Positions 44,825 to 52,976 of a stretch of DNA of 64,000 nucleotides are shown here, piece after piece. A program made the translations under genes and the position numbers. Origin of the DNA: Bacteroidia bacterium (GTDB lineage: Bacteria > Bacteroidota > Bacteroidia > Bacteroidales > CAJPTX01); assembly GCA_002749065.1 (NCBI GenBank), contig PDTX01000004.1, positions 1 through 64,000 of the forward strand, in the 5' to 3' direction. How positions within the stretch are numbered: the first letter of the stretch is position 1; each line of letters begins with the position of its first letter. The notes beneath the pieces are model-generated. The model worked only from the letters and a program-made list of their open reading frames with translations. It ran no database searches and had not been told where the DNA came from.

Positions 44825-44854
44825 TTGTAGATTGTCAAAAATGTAGTACTTTTG
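44825..44854 (+). promoter_or_regulatory. promoter of tRNA-His
   Basis: TTG at 44825-44827, 19 nt, then TACTTTTG at 44847-44854, a full match. The predicted start is about 15 nt before the tRNA. Confidence 0.75.
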
Positions 44855-44874
44855 CCCCCGATTTGGGCGTTACG

Positions 44875-44948
<74 letters not shown>

Positions 44949-45375
44949 CATAGGATTAGTTCTTTGCATACTAGGGGCGGTGGTAGTTTATCGGGTTAGT
45001 TTGGTACATTGTGCGTTTTTCTTCTTCATGGTGACCGAGCCTCGCCCCTTTTCGCTTGACGGCAACGGTAGAGCGTGTAGCTGGAGGGGCATCAGGTTTT
45101 TTCGGATTCCTGATGTTGCTACACGATAAGGTGGCTACCGTTGCCGTTTTTTTTGCGCCACCCCGCCGGAGGATGCCCGGCTGTCCTCATGCCCGTCCCC
45201 CTTCGTCTTTCCCTATTTCTCCCCTTTCCGCTTGGAGGATAGCCGCTCCCACGTACGAAATGGCCCTCCGCCATCGTTCTGTGGAGTAGGAATATCCGTT
45301 TCCCGATGCTGCGCTTTCCCAACGGTATTCCCCTGTGGCATTGCGGGATACGGGACGTTGCGTCGCGCAAATAGG
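44949..45375 (+). other. 427-nt gap holding the candidate structured RNA
   Basis: No supported protein gene. A near-miss promoter (TAGTTTGG, 44997-45004) precedes the hairpin RNA at 45058-45154. From 45155 to 45375 the sequence is GC-rich and pyrimidine-biased with no further motif seen; an open frame from 45232 is an upstream extension of the next gene. Confidence 0.5.
45058..45154 (+). ncRNA. candidate structured RNA or complex terminator
   Basis: Three nested perfect helices: CGGCAACGGTAG (45060-45071) with 45135-45146, 12 bp; GTGTAGC (45075-45081) with GCTACAC (45118-45124), 7 bp; and CATCAGG (45090-45096) with CCTGATG (45109-45115), 7 bp, capped by a T-rich loop. Asymmetric internal loops separate them (AGC against 10 nt; 8 nt against TT). 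Eight T follow at 45147-45154, so transcription should end here. It could be a stand-alone small RNA or an elaborate tRNA-His terminator. Confidence 0.5.
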
Positions 45376-47160
45376 ATGGAGAACATGAGGCTACTTAGGC
45401 TGGTGCATTTTCTGCTGCTCGCCGCGCTGCTGGCGCCGGGCAGCGTCTGGGCGGAGGACTACGCCCTCGAGCTCAACGGCGTGCAGGTGAGCAGCGAGAA
45501 CTGCGGGGACCTCGCCGCGGCCATAGAGGGCGTGGAGGGGACGGTGAGCTACGACCCCAATAGCACGACCCTCACGCTGAGGGACGCGAGGGTGAGCGCG
45601 GCCGTCAGCGGCATCCGGGCCCAGATAGAGGGCCTCACGATACGGCTCGAGGGGGAGAACACCGTGGAGGGGGCGGGGCTGGGCATCTCGCTTCTCGCCG
45701 AGACCACCATCACCGGGCCGGGCAGGCTGAGCGTGGAGCACACCGGCGGCAGCAGCGCGATATTCGCGACCGGGCAGCTGACCATCGAGGGGTGCACGCT
45801 CGTCGCGAGGAGCAATGAGTGGGGCATCACGGGGCGCGACAAGGGTAAGCGTGTTGATAACAAGCCGCTTATAATCCGGAATGCCAACGTGCGGGCGACG
45901 GGGCGGAAGGAGGGGTCCATCTTCGCGTTCGGGAGGATAGTCCTCGATGGGTGCTTCATCGCGGCCCCGTCGGGCGCGAGGCTCGGTGAGGGCGAGCACG
46001 ACGTGGTGAATGCCGATGGGGAGGTGCTGAAGGAGGAGGTCGTGATACGGAGGCTGGAGGATTACGACCTGTGGCTCAACGGTGTGCGGGTCAGCAGCAC
46101 GACCAGCGGGGACCTCGCTGCGGCCATAGAGGGCGTGGAGGGGACGGTGAGCTACGACGCTGACAGCGCGACTCTCACGCTCAGGGGCGCGACGATAGAG
46201 GCCAGCAGGGGGGCGGGGATTAGGAGTGGCATAGAGGGCCTCACGATACGGCTGGAGGGGGAGAACGCCGTGGGCGGGGATGAGGTGGGTATGCATTTCT
46301 CCGCGCCGACCACCATTGCCGGGCCCGGGTCAATCGACGTAAAGAGCGGGGGGCCCCATGCGATACGCGTCGTCCGGACCTCGCTGACGGTCGATGGATG
46401 CAGCCTTGCGGCGCGGGCGGAGAAGCGGGGTATTAGCGGTGATGCTGGCGATGTTGAGCAGCTCACCGTTCGGAATGCCACTGTTCGGGCGGCGGGCCTG
46501 TCCGAGGGGAGCATTGCGGGTTTTCGGGCGATTGGTTTTGTGGGTTGCGGTGTTGTGGCCCCGGTGGGCGCGGGCTTCGATGAGGGTAGGCGCGCCGTGG
46601 TGGATGCCGACGGGGAGGTGCTGCGGGGGGAGGTGGTGATTGCGCCACCCGCGGTGAGGCGGCTCCGGCTTTCCCCCGCGCGCCTTGAGCTGGGCGTGGG
46701 GGAGGAGGTCGAGCTGGAGGTGAGCTATGAGCCGGAGGTCGATGCATCCAGGCTGCGCTGGGATGTCCCGGAGGGCTATGGCCAGATTGTGGCCATCGTG
46801 CCGGGCTCGCCGGCTAGGATAAGGGGGCTTGAGGCCGGGGAGACCCGGGTGCGGGTGCGGGTGGAGAACTGGGATGGAGTGGCCGAGGCGGTCTGCGATG
46901 TGCGCGTGAGGGCGGAGCCTGGTGATGATACGCCGGTGGTGGGCCAATCGGTCGCTGGGCTTTCCCTTTCGCCAAATCCGGTATCCGGTGTGCTGCGCAT
47001 CGGGGGCTTGAGCAGTCGGGCGCGGGCGACGGTGCACAACGCCCTAGGCCTGAAGGTGCTGGAGGGGTACACGGAGGGAGCGCTGGATGTGTCCGGCCTT
47101 GCGGAGGGGGTGTACCTGCTGCGGGTGGAGGGGCAGACTTTACGTTTCACCAAGCCCTAG
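45376..47160 (+). CDS. T9SS cargo protein with internally duplicated beta-rich domain
   Basis: A 594-residue protein: signal peptide (about residues 1-26), two copies of a roughly 200-residue domain (about 28-227 and 229-430), an Ig-like (Big_2-type) domain (about 435-515: RLSPARLELGVGEEVELEV) and a C-terminal Por secretion signal (LSLSPNPVSGVLRIGGL, about 525-594). Both copies contain GDLAAAIEGVEGTVSYD, IEGLTIRLEGEN and a right-handed helix-like strand pattern; some DNA segments are almost identical between copies, which points to recent duplication or gene conversion. The surface role is unknown. The start may be ATG 45376 or 45385; the upstream open frame from 45232 lacks a signal peptide. 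Confidence 0.85.
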   Translation: MENMRLLRLVHFLLLAALLAPGSVWAEDYALELNGVQVSSENCGDLAAAIEGVEGTVSYDPNSTTLTLRDARVSAAVSGIRAQIEGLTIRLEGENTVEGAGLGISLLAETTITGPGRLSVEHTGGSSAIFATGQLTIEGCTLVARSNEWGITGRDKGKRVDNKPLIIRNANVRATGRKEGSIFAFGRIVLDGCFIAAPSGARLGEGEHDVVNADGEVLKEEVVIRRLEDYDLWLNGVRVSSTTSGDLAAAIEGVEGTVSYDADSATLTLRGATIEASRGAGIRSGIEGLTIRLEGENAVGGDEVGMHFSAPTTIAGPGSIDVKSGGPHAIRVVRTSLTVDGCSLAARAEKRGISGDAGDVEQLTVRNATVRAAGLSEGSIAGFRAIGFVGCGVVAPVGAGFDEGRRAVVDADGEVLRGEVVIAPPAVRRLRLSPARLELGVGEEVELEVSYEPEVDASRLRWDVPEGYGQIVAIVPGSPARIRGLEAGETRVRVRVENWDGVAEAVCDVRVRAEPGDDTPVVGQSVAGLSLSPNPVSGVLRIGGLSSRARATVHNALGLKVLEGYTEGALDVSGLAEGVYLLRVEGQTLRFTKP

Positions 47161-47199
47161 CCCGCTGCGTACGTTGCGACCCACGGCTGGCAAGCCCTC

Positions 47200-50100
47200 C
47201 TACCTGCTCTTCCCGCTCCGGTGGCAAAGCTCCCGGTAGTCGCAGAAGGCGCAGCGGTGCGAATGCTCCTCGGCCAGGGGTGCGAAGTCCTCCTGCCAGT
47301 CGAACAGCCTTCGGAGTAGGTCCTTCAGCCCGTCGAGTAGCTCCCTCCGGTAGGGGGCGTACGATTCGATTTCCCTCGTCCCCTCCTCGGTTTTTTGGGA
47401 CACCCCGGCCGCTTTGAGTATCCCCTGCTCCTTATCCTCCAGGGCATCCATACTATTGCTCCCCGGCATGGTGTAGTAGAGCGCTGGGAGTAGCCCCTCT
47501 GCCTCGACTGCTAGCCCGCCGAGGACTCGCTCCTGCTGGAGCATCTCGCAGTACAGCATGACCTGCAGGATGTTCTCCTGGCTGACGGTCTGCCCCGACT
47601 GCAGGTGGCTCCCCTCGAACAGCTCCCCGATCTGGGTGAAGCACATATTCGCGCTCTTGCGTCTGCCGGTCTTGTAGTCCAGCACGCGGACGAGCCTCTT
47701 CCCGTTGTGCTCCACGAGGTCTATGCGGTCGATGTAGCCCCGTATCCCCACCCGCCCTACGCCCTCCACATCCAGCGTGAGGCCGTGCTGCCCCTCCAGC
47801 TCGAGGATGGCCAGCAGCCTCGTCTGGCTCTCGGGGCGGAGGGAGTGCATGTCCGTCCTGATCACGTTGCCCACCACCTTCTCGACCCCCTCCAGCTGCA
47901 GCTCCTGCAGCGTGTTGAGCCTGATGCCCCTGGCCTTTGCCCCCGTCTCCCCCTCGGGGAGCATCCCCCGCGGGTTGTCCTGCTCGTGCCGGGCCTTCTC
48001 CTCCGCGAGCAGCTCGATGGTCTTCTCCCGCACCTTCGCACGGATGGTCCCATGCCGCAGCAGCGCCTCGAGCTGGTGGGCCTTCAGCTCCCTTTTCCCC
48101 TCGGGGTCTACCAGCGGCGCGTAGAGCTCGTTGAGGCTGCGGTGCACGATGTTGCCGAATAGCAGCGGGTCGAACTCCCCCGTGCCATTGTCCCCCCGCC
48201 CGTGCAGGCCCGCCAGGCGCGAGTAGTAGAACCGTAGGGGGCACCCGATGAGCTCCTTGATGGCGGAGGGGGAGAAGTGCCCCTCGCCCTGTAGGATGGC
48301 CTCCAGCCTGGCGCGGATGGGGCCCTCCTTCGGCACGCTCGCCGCGGCCAGCTGGCTGGGCGACGGGTTGAAGAGGTAGCTCACGCTCCGGAGCCGCTCG
48401 CCCATGCCCCATAGGTGCTTGATTTGGAGGATGTAGCGGCTCTCCTCGCCCTCCTGCCCGAGGGTCTCGTTCTTGACGTGGATTAGGTGCACGCGCTCGG
48501 CCCGAGCGATGGCCATGTGGAAGTAGTAGGCGTACATGGCCTCGCGGTCGGCCAGCGAGGGGAGGCCGTAGAGCCGCTGCAGGGAGCCGAAGATGAAGGA
48601 GGGGCGGCGCTGCTGGGCGGGTAGGTACAGCTCGTTGGTCGAGAGGATGATGACCCGGTCGAAGTCCAGGTTCCGCGTTTCCAGGAAGCCCATGACCTGT
48701 ATGCCCCGTGTCGTTTCGCCCTTGATGGGGAGCTTCGCGGTGGCGAACACCTGGGGTAGCAGCCGGAGGAGCAGGCGGGGGGTGATGCGGAGGCCGATGC
48801 GCCGCAGGGTGGTGCGGAGGTCGCTCAGCAGCCCGTAGGCGTTGTGCACGTAGGCTTGCCACACCAGCGGGGTGTCCGCCGTCCACCCCTCGGCTATCCG
48901 CTCCAGGAGCTTGAGCTCGGCCCGCAGCGCGTCCGTGTCGGCGTGGTCCGCGGCCAGGCCCTCGAGTAGCCCCTGTACGTGCCTTGATGGTCCGGGGGCT
49001 GGGCCGCTCTCCGTCGTGCGGGTGGCCATCTCGGCCCGTCGTTGCGCGCCGACCCACCCCTTGATGATGGGGTTGAGCCACAGCCGGTCGTGCAGCTCCG
49101 TGGGGATTTCATCCTCCGCGCCCTGTAGCTGGAGGTACTGCGTGGCATCGTGCAGGAGGTCGTACACGGGCGTGGAGCGCATCGGGTAGCCCATCGTGAT
49201 GTTGGCCGTCTGGGCCAGGTGGTGGGGCATCTGGTCGAGCACCGGGAAGAGCAGCGACTCGTCGGGGAGCACCACCACGGTTCTGCTCCAGTCCGTGGTG
49301 TCCTTCTCCAGCTCCTGCAGCAGCGAGCCCAGCACCTCGGCCTGGGAGAGGATGGTCGGCGTGGCGTGTAGGCAGATGCGCTGCGTTGCGTGCATGCTCT
49401 CGGCCGAGGAGGGGCCCAGGGCGTTCGGGAAGGCGCGGAGGTTCTGCGAGATGAATAGCCCGGCCTCCTCCCTTGGGCGGCGGAGGAAGTAGCGCTTTGC
49501 CCCCTCGGCCCGGCGGAACTGCTCGAGGAGGTTGAGGGAGTAGACCGCTGCCGGGTTCTCGCCCCGCTGCTCATCGAGGGTTCTCCGTCCGAAGGCCTCC
49601 TCGAGCTCTGCCACCACGGCGTCCCCGTCGTGCTCGTCGGGCGCCTCGTCCAGGAGGTAGTCCGCGTAGTTCCAGTAGTAGCGGGTGTCTCCGGAGGGCT
49701 TGCCCACCCGCTCGAAGAAGGCCTGCTCGCAGGCGTTGAGGGCGTTGAACCCGACGAAGGCCACCCGCTCGGGGAGGAGGCCCTTCCCGCGGAGGTCCTC
49801 GCCCGCCAGCAGCCGGTCCACCCCGTGGCGAATTACCGCCCCCTCGTACGACTGCCCGTGCTCGGCCATGCATCGCCGCAGGTACTCGTACAGCTCGTAG
49901 AGGACGTTCCAGATGGATTGGTACCGCCCCGTGATGGCCGACTCGCCCCTGAACAGCTCGCCGAAGTAGGCCCTCAGCACGTTGACCTGCTCCGGGCTCA
50001 GGTAGTCCACCGGCGAGTCCATCGACTTCAGGTCGCGGATATTCAGGAAGAGCCGCCGCGCATCCACCCGGTACTTGTCCACCTGGTCGAAGTCCGAGAG

Positions 50101-50421
50101 GATGGTGAGCGCCCAGGGGAAGAAGCTCTCGATGTCCTCCTCGGGCGTACCCCGCAGCACGCCCCGCTCCATCATCCACCGATGCACCTCGCCCACCAGC
50201 GCCAGCGGCTCCACGACCTCTAGTCCCGTGAGCCGCTCCATCACCCCGCGGAGGTCGCCCCACTCGGGCAGGAGCAGGGGCCCCTCGTGTAGCCCATGCA
50301 GCTCCTGCACGAAGGCCAGGCGCGTGCGCGCGGAGGGGAAGAAGAGCACGGCATCGCCCAGCCCTTTGGCCCCCCACTGGCCGAGGAGGTCCTTGGCGAC
50401 TTGCTTGAGGAATGGGGTCAT
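47200..50421 (-). CDS. AddB-like PD-(D/E)XK nuclease with iron-sulfur cysteines
   Basis: A 1073-residue protein of the RecB/AddB nuclease type. The N-terminal part has a degenerate helicase-like region (LFFPSARTRLAFVQEL at about 27-42, FVGFNALNACEQAFF, and the later SRTVVVLPDESLL). The C-terminal nuclease has GIRGYIDRIDLVEHNGKRLV and VLDYKTGRRK (catalytic Asp and Lys). Cys727 in IGCPLRFYY and Cys1057, Cys1060 and Cys1066 in CAFCDYRELC fit the four ligands of the AddB [4Fe-4S] staple. It probably processes double-strand DNA ends with an AddA-type helicase-nuclease, but no such gene is adjacent. A TACCTTTG element lies just upstream. Confidence 0.85.
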   Translation of the reverse strand: MTPFLKQVAKDLLGQWGAKGLGDAVLFFPSARTRLAFVQELHGLHEGPLLLPEWGDLRGVMERLTGLEVVEPLALVGEVHRWMMERGVLRGTPEEDIESFFPWALTILSDFDQVDKYRVDARRLFLNIRDLKSMDSPVDYLSPEQVNVLRAYFGELFRGESAITGRYQSIWNVLYELYEYLRRCMAEHGQSYEGAVIRHGVDRLLAGEDLRGKGLLPERVAFVGFNALNACEQAFFERVGKPSGDTRYYWNYADYLLDEAPDEHDGDAVVAELEEAFGRRTLDEQRGENPAAVYSLNLLEQFRRAEGAKRYFLRRPREEAGLFISQNLRAFPNALGPSSAESMHATQRICLHATPTILSQAEVLGSLLQELEKDTTDWSRTVVVLPDESLLFPVLDQMPHHLAQTANITMGYPMRSTPVYDLLHDATQYLQLQGAEDEIPTELHDRLWLNPIIKGWVGAQRRAEMATRTTESGPAPGPSRHVQGLLEGLAADHADTDALRAELKLLERIAEGWTADTPLVWQAYVHNAYGLLSDLRTTLRRIGLRITPRLLLRLLPQVFATAKLPIKGETTRGIQVMGFLETRNLDFDRVIILSTNELYLPAQQRRPSFIFGSLQRLYGLPSLADREAMYAYYFHMAIARAERVHLIHVKNETLGQEGEESRYILQIKHLWGMGERLRSVSYLFNPSPSQLAAASVPKEGPIRARLEAILQGEGHFSPSAIKELIGCPLRFYYSRLAGLHGRGDNGTGEFDPLLFGNIVHRSLNELYAPLVDPEGKRELKAHQLEALLRHGTIRAKVREKTIELLAEEKARHEQDNPRGMLPEGETGAKARGIRLNTLQELQLEGVEKVVGNVIRTDMHSLRPESQTRLLAILELEGQHGLTLDVEGVGRVGIRGYIDRIDLVEHNGKRLVRVLDYKTGRRKSANMCFTQIGELFEGSHLQSGQTVSQENILQVMLYCEMLQQERVLGGLAVEAEGLLPALYYTMPGSNSMDALEDKEQGILKAAGVSQKTEEGTREIESYAPYRRELLDGLKDLLRRLFDWQEDFAPLAEEHSHRCAFCDYRELCHRSGKSR

Positions 50422-50443
50422 GAGAACGCGGTTTTTACGAGCC

Positions 50444-50451
50444 CAAAGGTA
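50444..50451 (-). promoter_or_regulatory. -7 element of the AddB-like gene
   Basis: Minus-strand TACCTTTG, 23 nt before the ATG at 50421. A possible TTG (50478-50476) lies 24 nt upstream. Confidence 0.5.
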
Positions 50452-50531
50452 GGAAAAAGGGCGGTATGCTCATCCCAAGGGTCCATCCATTCGGATTGGG
50501 GAGGGCCTAGCTCCGTTTGCCCGGCTTTTCC

Positions 50532-50539
50532 TATCTTTG
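50532..50539 (+). promoter_or_regulatory. -7 element of the AAA/PD-(D/E)XK gene
   Basis: TATCTTTG, a match to TAnnTTTG, 21 nt before ATG 50560. No TTG at standard spacing. Confidence 0.5.
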
Positions 50540-50559
50540 CCCTGCACTAAACTGGAGGA

Positions 50560-52194
50560 ATGGACATGGTACGCGAGCAGGACAGGGGCAAGGAGCACTT
50601 CGGCAAGCTGCCCTTCGCCATCCAGAGCTTTGCGCAGCTCCGGGAAGGCGGGTATAAATACGTGGATAAGACGGACCTGATATGGGAGATTGCCCATGGT
50701 CCCCTGGTGCAGTTCTTCGCGCGCCCCCGCCGCTTCGGCAAGAGCCTGATGATCGGCACGCTCAAGAGCTACTTCGAGGGGCGGGGCGAGCTCTTCGAGG
50801 GGCTGAAGGCCGAGGCGCTGCGGCAGGCGGCCGGGGAGACGGAGTGGGAGAAGCACCCCACCTTCGTCTTCGGCTTCTCGGCCTCGAGCTTCACCCGCGA
50901 GAACGACGTGTACGATGTCACCGACTTCCAGCTTGTCCCCTACGAGGACACCTACGGTCTACCGCACGAAGGATCCATAGGCGTGCGCCTCAAGGCGATA
51001 ATCCGGGCGGCCCACGACGCGGGGGGCCCCAAGCCGGTCATCCTGGTGGACGAGTACGACAACCCGCTCACCGACACCATCTCGGCCGACAAGCGGGCCC
51101 TGCACCTGCACTACAAGAACGAGCTGCGCGGCTTCTACAAGGCCATCAAGGAGAGCGCGGAGCTGCTCCGGCTGGTGGTCATCACGGGCATCACCCAGTT
51201 CGCCGAGCTGAGCCTCTTCAGCGGCATCAACCAGCTGCGCAACAAGAGCTTCGACGAGGCCTACGCCACCCTCTTCGGCTTCACCGAGGAGGAGGTGCGC
51301 ACCGTCTACGCCGAGGAGGTCGAGCAGCTGGGGGCGCGGCTGGGCCTCTCCTTCGAGGGCACGATGGATGCGCTGCGCCAGCACTACGACGGCTACCGCT
51401 TCACCCCGGCTGAGGTGCACGTGTACAACCCGCAGAGCATTATCTTTGCCTTCGACGAGGGCATGCTCATGAACTTCTGGGCCAACACCGGGACGAGCAA
51501 CCTGCTGGCCACCGTTTTCCCCATCTACAGCTACGACTTCTCGCTGCTGACCTCGCCGGTGGAGTGCCCGGTCAACAGCCTCAGCAAGCTGGACGAGAGC
51601 GGGGAAAACCCCATCCCCCTGCTCTACCAGTCGGGCTACCTGACCATCCAGTACTGCAGCATCCGCACGGGCCTGCTGGAGCTGGTGATCCCCAACCGGG
51701 AGGTGCGCTCGGCCTTCTGGGAGGTGGTCCTGCCCCTCTACGGCGCGGGTGCGGTGCACCTACCGGCCCCCTTCGTGCGGCGGCTGGAGCAGGGGGACGT
51801 GGCCTCGGCCATGGAGAAGCTCGAGGCGCTGCTGGCCGGGGTGCCCTACAGCACCATGAGCCGGCAACGTAGACCCAAGCTCTACGAGGAGCTGCTGCAG
51901 ACCGCGCTCTACGCCTGGTTCAGCGCGCTGGGAGTGATGGTGCAGACGGAGGTCCACTCGGTGCGGGGCCGGGCCGACGCGGTGGTCTACCTGCCCGACA
52001 CCACCTACCTCTTCGAGCTCAAGGTCGGGCCCCGGGCGTATAGCGCGCAGGATGCCCTCGAGCAAATCCGCTCTAAGGGCTACGCCACCCCGCACCTGGG
52101 CAAGGGGCTGCGGGTCGTGGCCATCGGGGTATCGGTCGACACGCGGGAGGAGAGCCGGGGCGATATGGAGTGGGTGAGCGAGGAGATTGGGTAG
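50560..52194 (+). CDS. AAA-ATPase-like and PD-(D/E)XK nuclease family protein (PF09820/DUF1703 type)
   Basis: A 544-residue protein. The N-terminal AAA-ATPase-like domain starts with LPFAIQSFAQLREGGYKYVDK, has a P-loop-like RPRRFGKSLMIGTLKSYF (about residues 52-69) and VILVDEYDNPLTD (Walker B, about 162-174). The C-terminal PDDEXK_9 domain carries GRADAVVYLPDTTYLFELKV (about 470-489), where Asp and E-x-K form the nuclease core. Members occur in many copies per genome in Bacteroidota, with unknown function; phage or mobile-element defence has been suggested for similar fusions but is not shown. A close paralog ends at base 184 of this window. Confidence 0.9.
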   Translation: MDMVREQDRGKEHFGKLPFAIQSFAQLREGGYKYVDKTDLIWEIAHGPLVQFFARPRRFGKSLMIGTLKSYFEGRGELFEGLKAEALRQAAGETEWEKHPTFVFGFSASSFTRENDVYDVTDFQLVPYEDTYGLPHEGSIGVRLKAIIRAAHDAGGPKPVILVDEYDNPLTDTISADKRALHLHYKNELRGFYKAIKESAELLRLVVITGITQFAELSLFSGINQLRNKSFDEAYATLFGFTEEEVRTVYAEEVEQLGARLGLSFEGTMDALRQHYDGYRFTPAEVHVYNPQSIIFAFDEGMLMNFWANTGTSNLLATVFPIYSYDFSLLTSPVECPVNSLSKLDESGENPIPLLYQSGYLTIQYCSIRTGLLELVIPNREVRSAFWEVVLPLYGAGAVHLPAPFVRRLEQGDVASAMEKLEALLAGVPYSTMSRQRRPKLYEELLQTALYAWFSALGVMVQTEVHSVRGRADAVVYLPDTTYLFELKVGPRAYSAQDALEQIRSKGYATPHLGKGLRVVAIGVSVDTREESRGDMEWVSEEIG

Positions 52195-52195
52195 G

Positions 52196-52227
52196 AAAAA
52201 AAGAGCGGGGCGCACTGCGCCCCGCTC
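52196..52227 (-). terminator. terminator of the ferritin gene
   Basis: An 11-bp perfect stem GAGCGGGGCGC/GCGCCCCGCTC (52203-52213 with 52217-52227) and a 3-nt loop. On the minus strand it is followed by seven T. It also lies just after the convergent AAA/PD-(D/E)XK stop. Confidence 0.85.
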
Positions 52228-52247
52228 CATTCTGTCAGTCGATTCTC

Positions 52248-52745
52248 CTACTCTTCTACCCGGCCACCCAGCTCGCGGTCCAGGAAGAGTATCGCCCCCT
52301 TGTTGTCCTCGGCGAGGCGGAAATCGTCGACCAGGCCCATCGCGTTGGACTCCTCCTCCACCTGCTCGGTGATGTACTTCCAGAAGAAGTTCTCCGTGGC
52401 CATATCCTTCTCCTCCCGCGCCAGGCGTATCAGCCCCTCAATCATGGCGCTGACCTCGCACTCCTGCTTGTAGAAGGTCTCGGCGATGTCCAGCGGCTTG
52501 CCGAAGTCGCTATCCACAGCGGCCACGGGCTTGATCATCACGCGGCCCCCCCGGCTCTGGAGGTAGTTCATCATGTCTTTTGCGTGCTCCATCTCCTCGC
52601 TCGCCTGCACATCCATCCAGCGCGCGAAGCCGTTGAGGCCCAGGTGCGTGCAGTAGGCGCTCATGGCCAGGTAGAGGTTCGAGGACCACATCTCATTGTT
52701 AATCTGGACGTTGATAGCGTCCTCCATCTTCTTGGTCAGTTCCAT
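52248..52745 (-). CDS. ftnA: ferritin (non-heme, bacterial FtnA type)
   Basis: Iron-storage protein, expected to form a 24-subunit shell with ferroxidase activity. The 165 residues match FtnA. Ferroxidase ligands are visible as Glu in NNEMWSSNLYLAM (about residue 18), the E-x-x-H pair in ASEEMEHAKDMMNYL (about 50 and 53), and the later Glu residues in ECEVSAMIEGL and YITEQVEEESN. It has no heme-binding Met context of bacterioferritin. In an anaerobe that also carries the Bat operon, it probably serves in iron handling under oxygen exposure. The stop is followed by a strong terminator. Confidence 0.95.
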   Translation of the reverse strand: MELTKKMEDAINVQINNEMWSSNLYLAMSAYCTHLGLNGFARWMDVQASEEMEHAKDMMNYLQSRGGRVMIKPVAAVDSDFGKPLDIAETFYKQECEVSAMIEGLIRLAREEKDMATENFFWKYITEQVEEESNAMGLVDDFRLAEDNKGAILFLDRELGGRVEE

Positions 52746-52976
52746 AGCTCTTGTCTCCGTATTGTGTCTCTTCGACTTTCTAAATGCATTTCCAAATCGT
52801 ACCCCACTCCATCACGCACCCGCCTAAGAGAAGGGCGCAATGCCCCCGTGCGCGTTCTCGCGAAGCTCTACACTAATCAACGTAGCCACTACCGAAAGGT
52901 TATTGGGCCCGCGCTATCCGTACGGAGTCTTACTTTTCGATATACAGGGCATTAGCCCGTGCCTTGCTGGTAGCTT

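Noticed and set aside
45058..45154. Signal recognition particle RNA, 6S RNA or a known riboswitch
   Set aside because: The conserved SRP apical motif (GGAAGCAGCC type) is absent, the element is too short for 6S RNA, and it is followed by a T-run far from the next gene, so no known class fits.
45232..45375. Upstream extension of the duplicated-domain cargo gene
   Set aside because: The extra 48 codons would bury the signal peptide that begins at ATG 45376 inside the protein.
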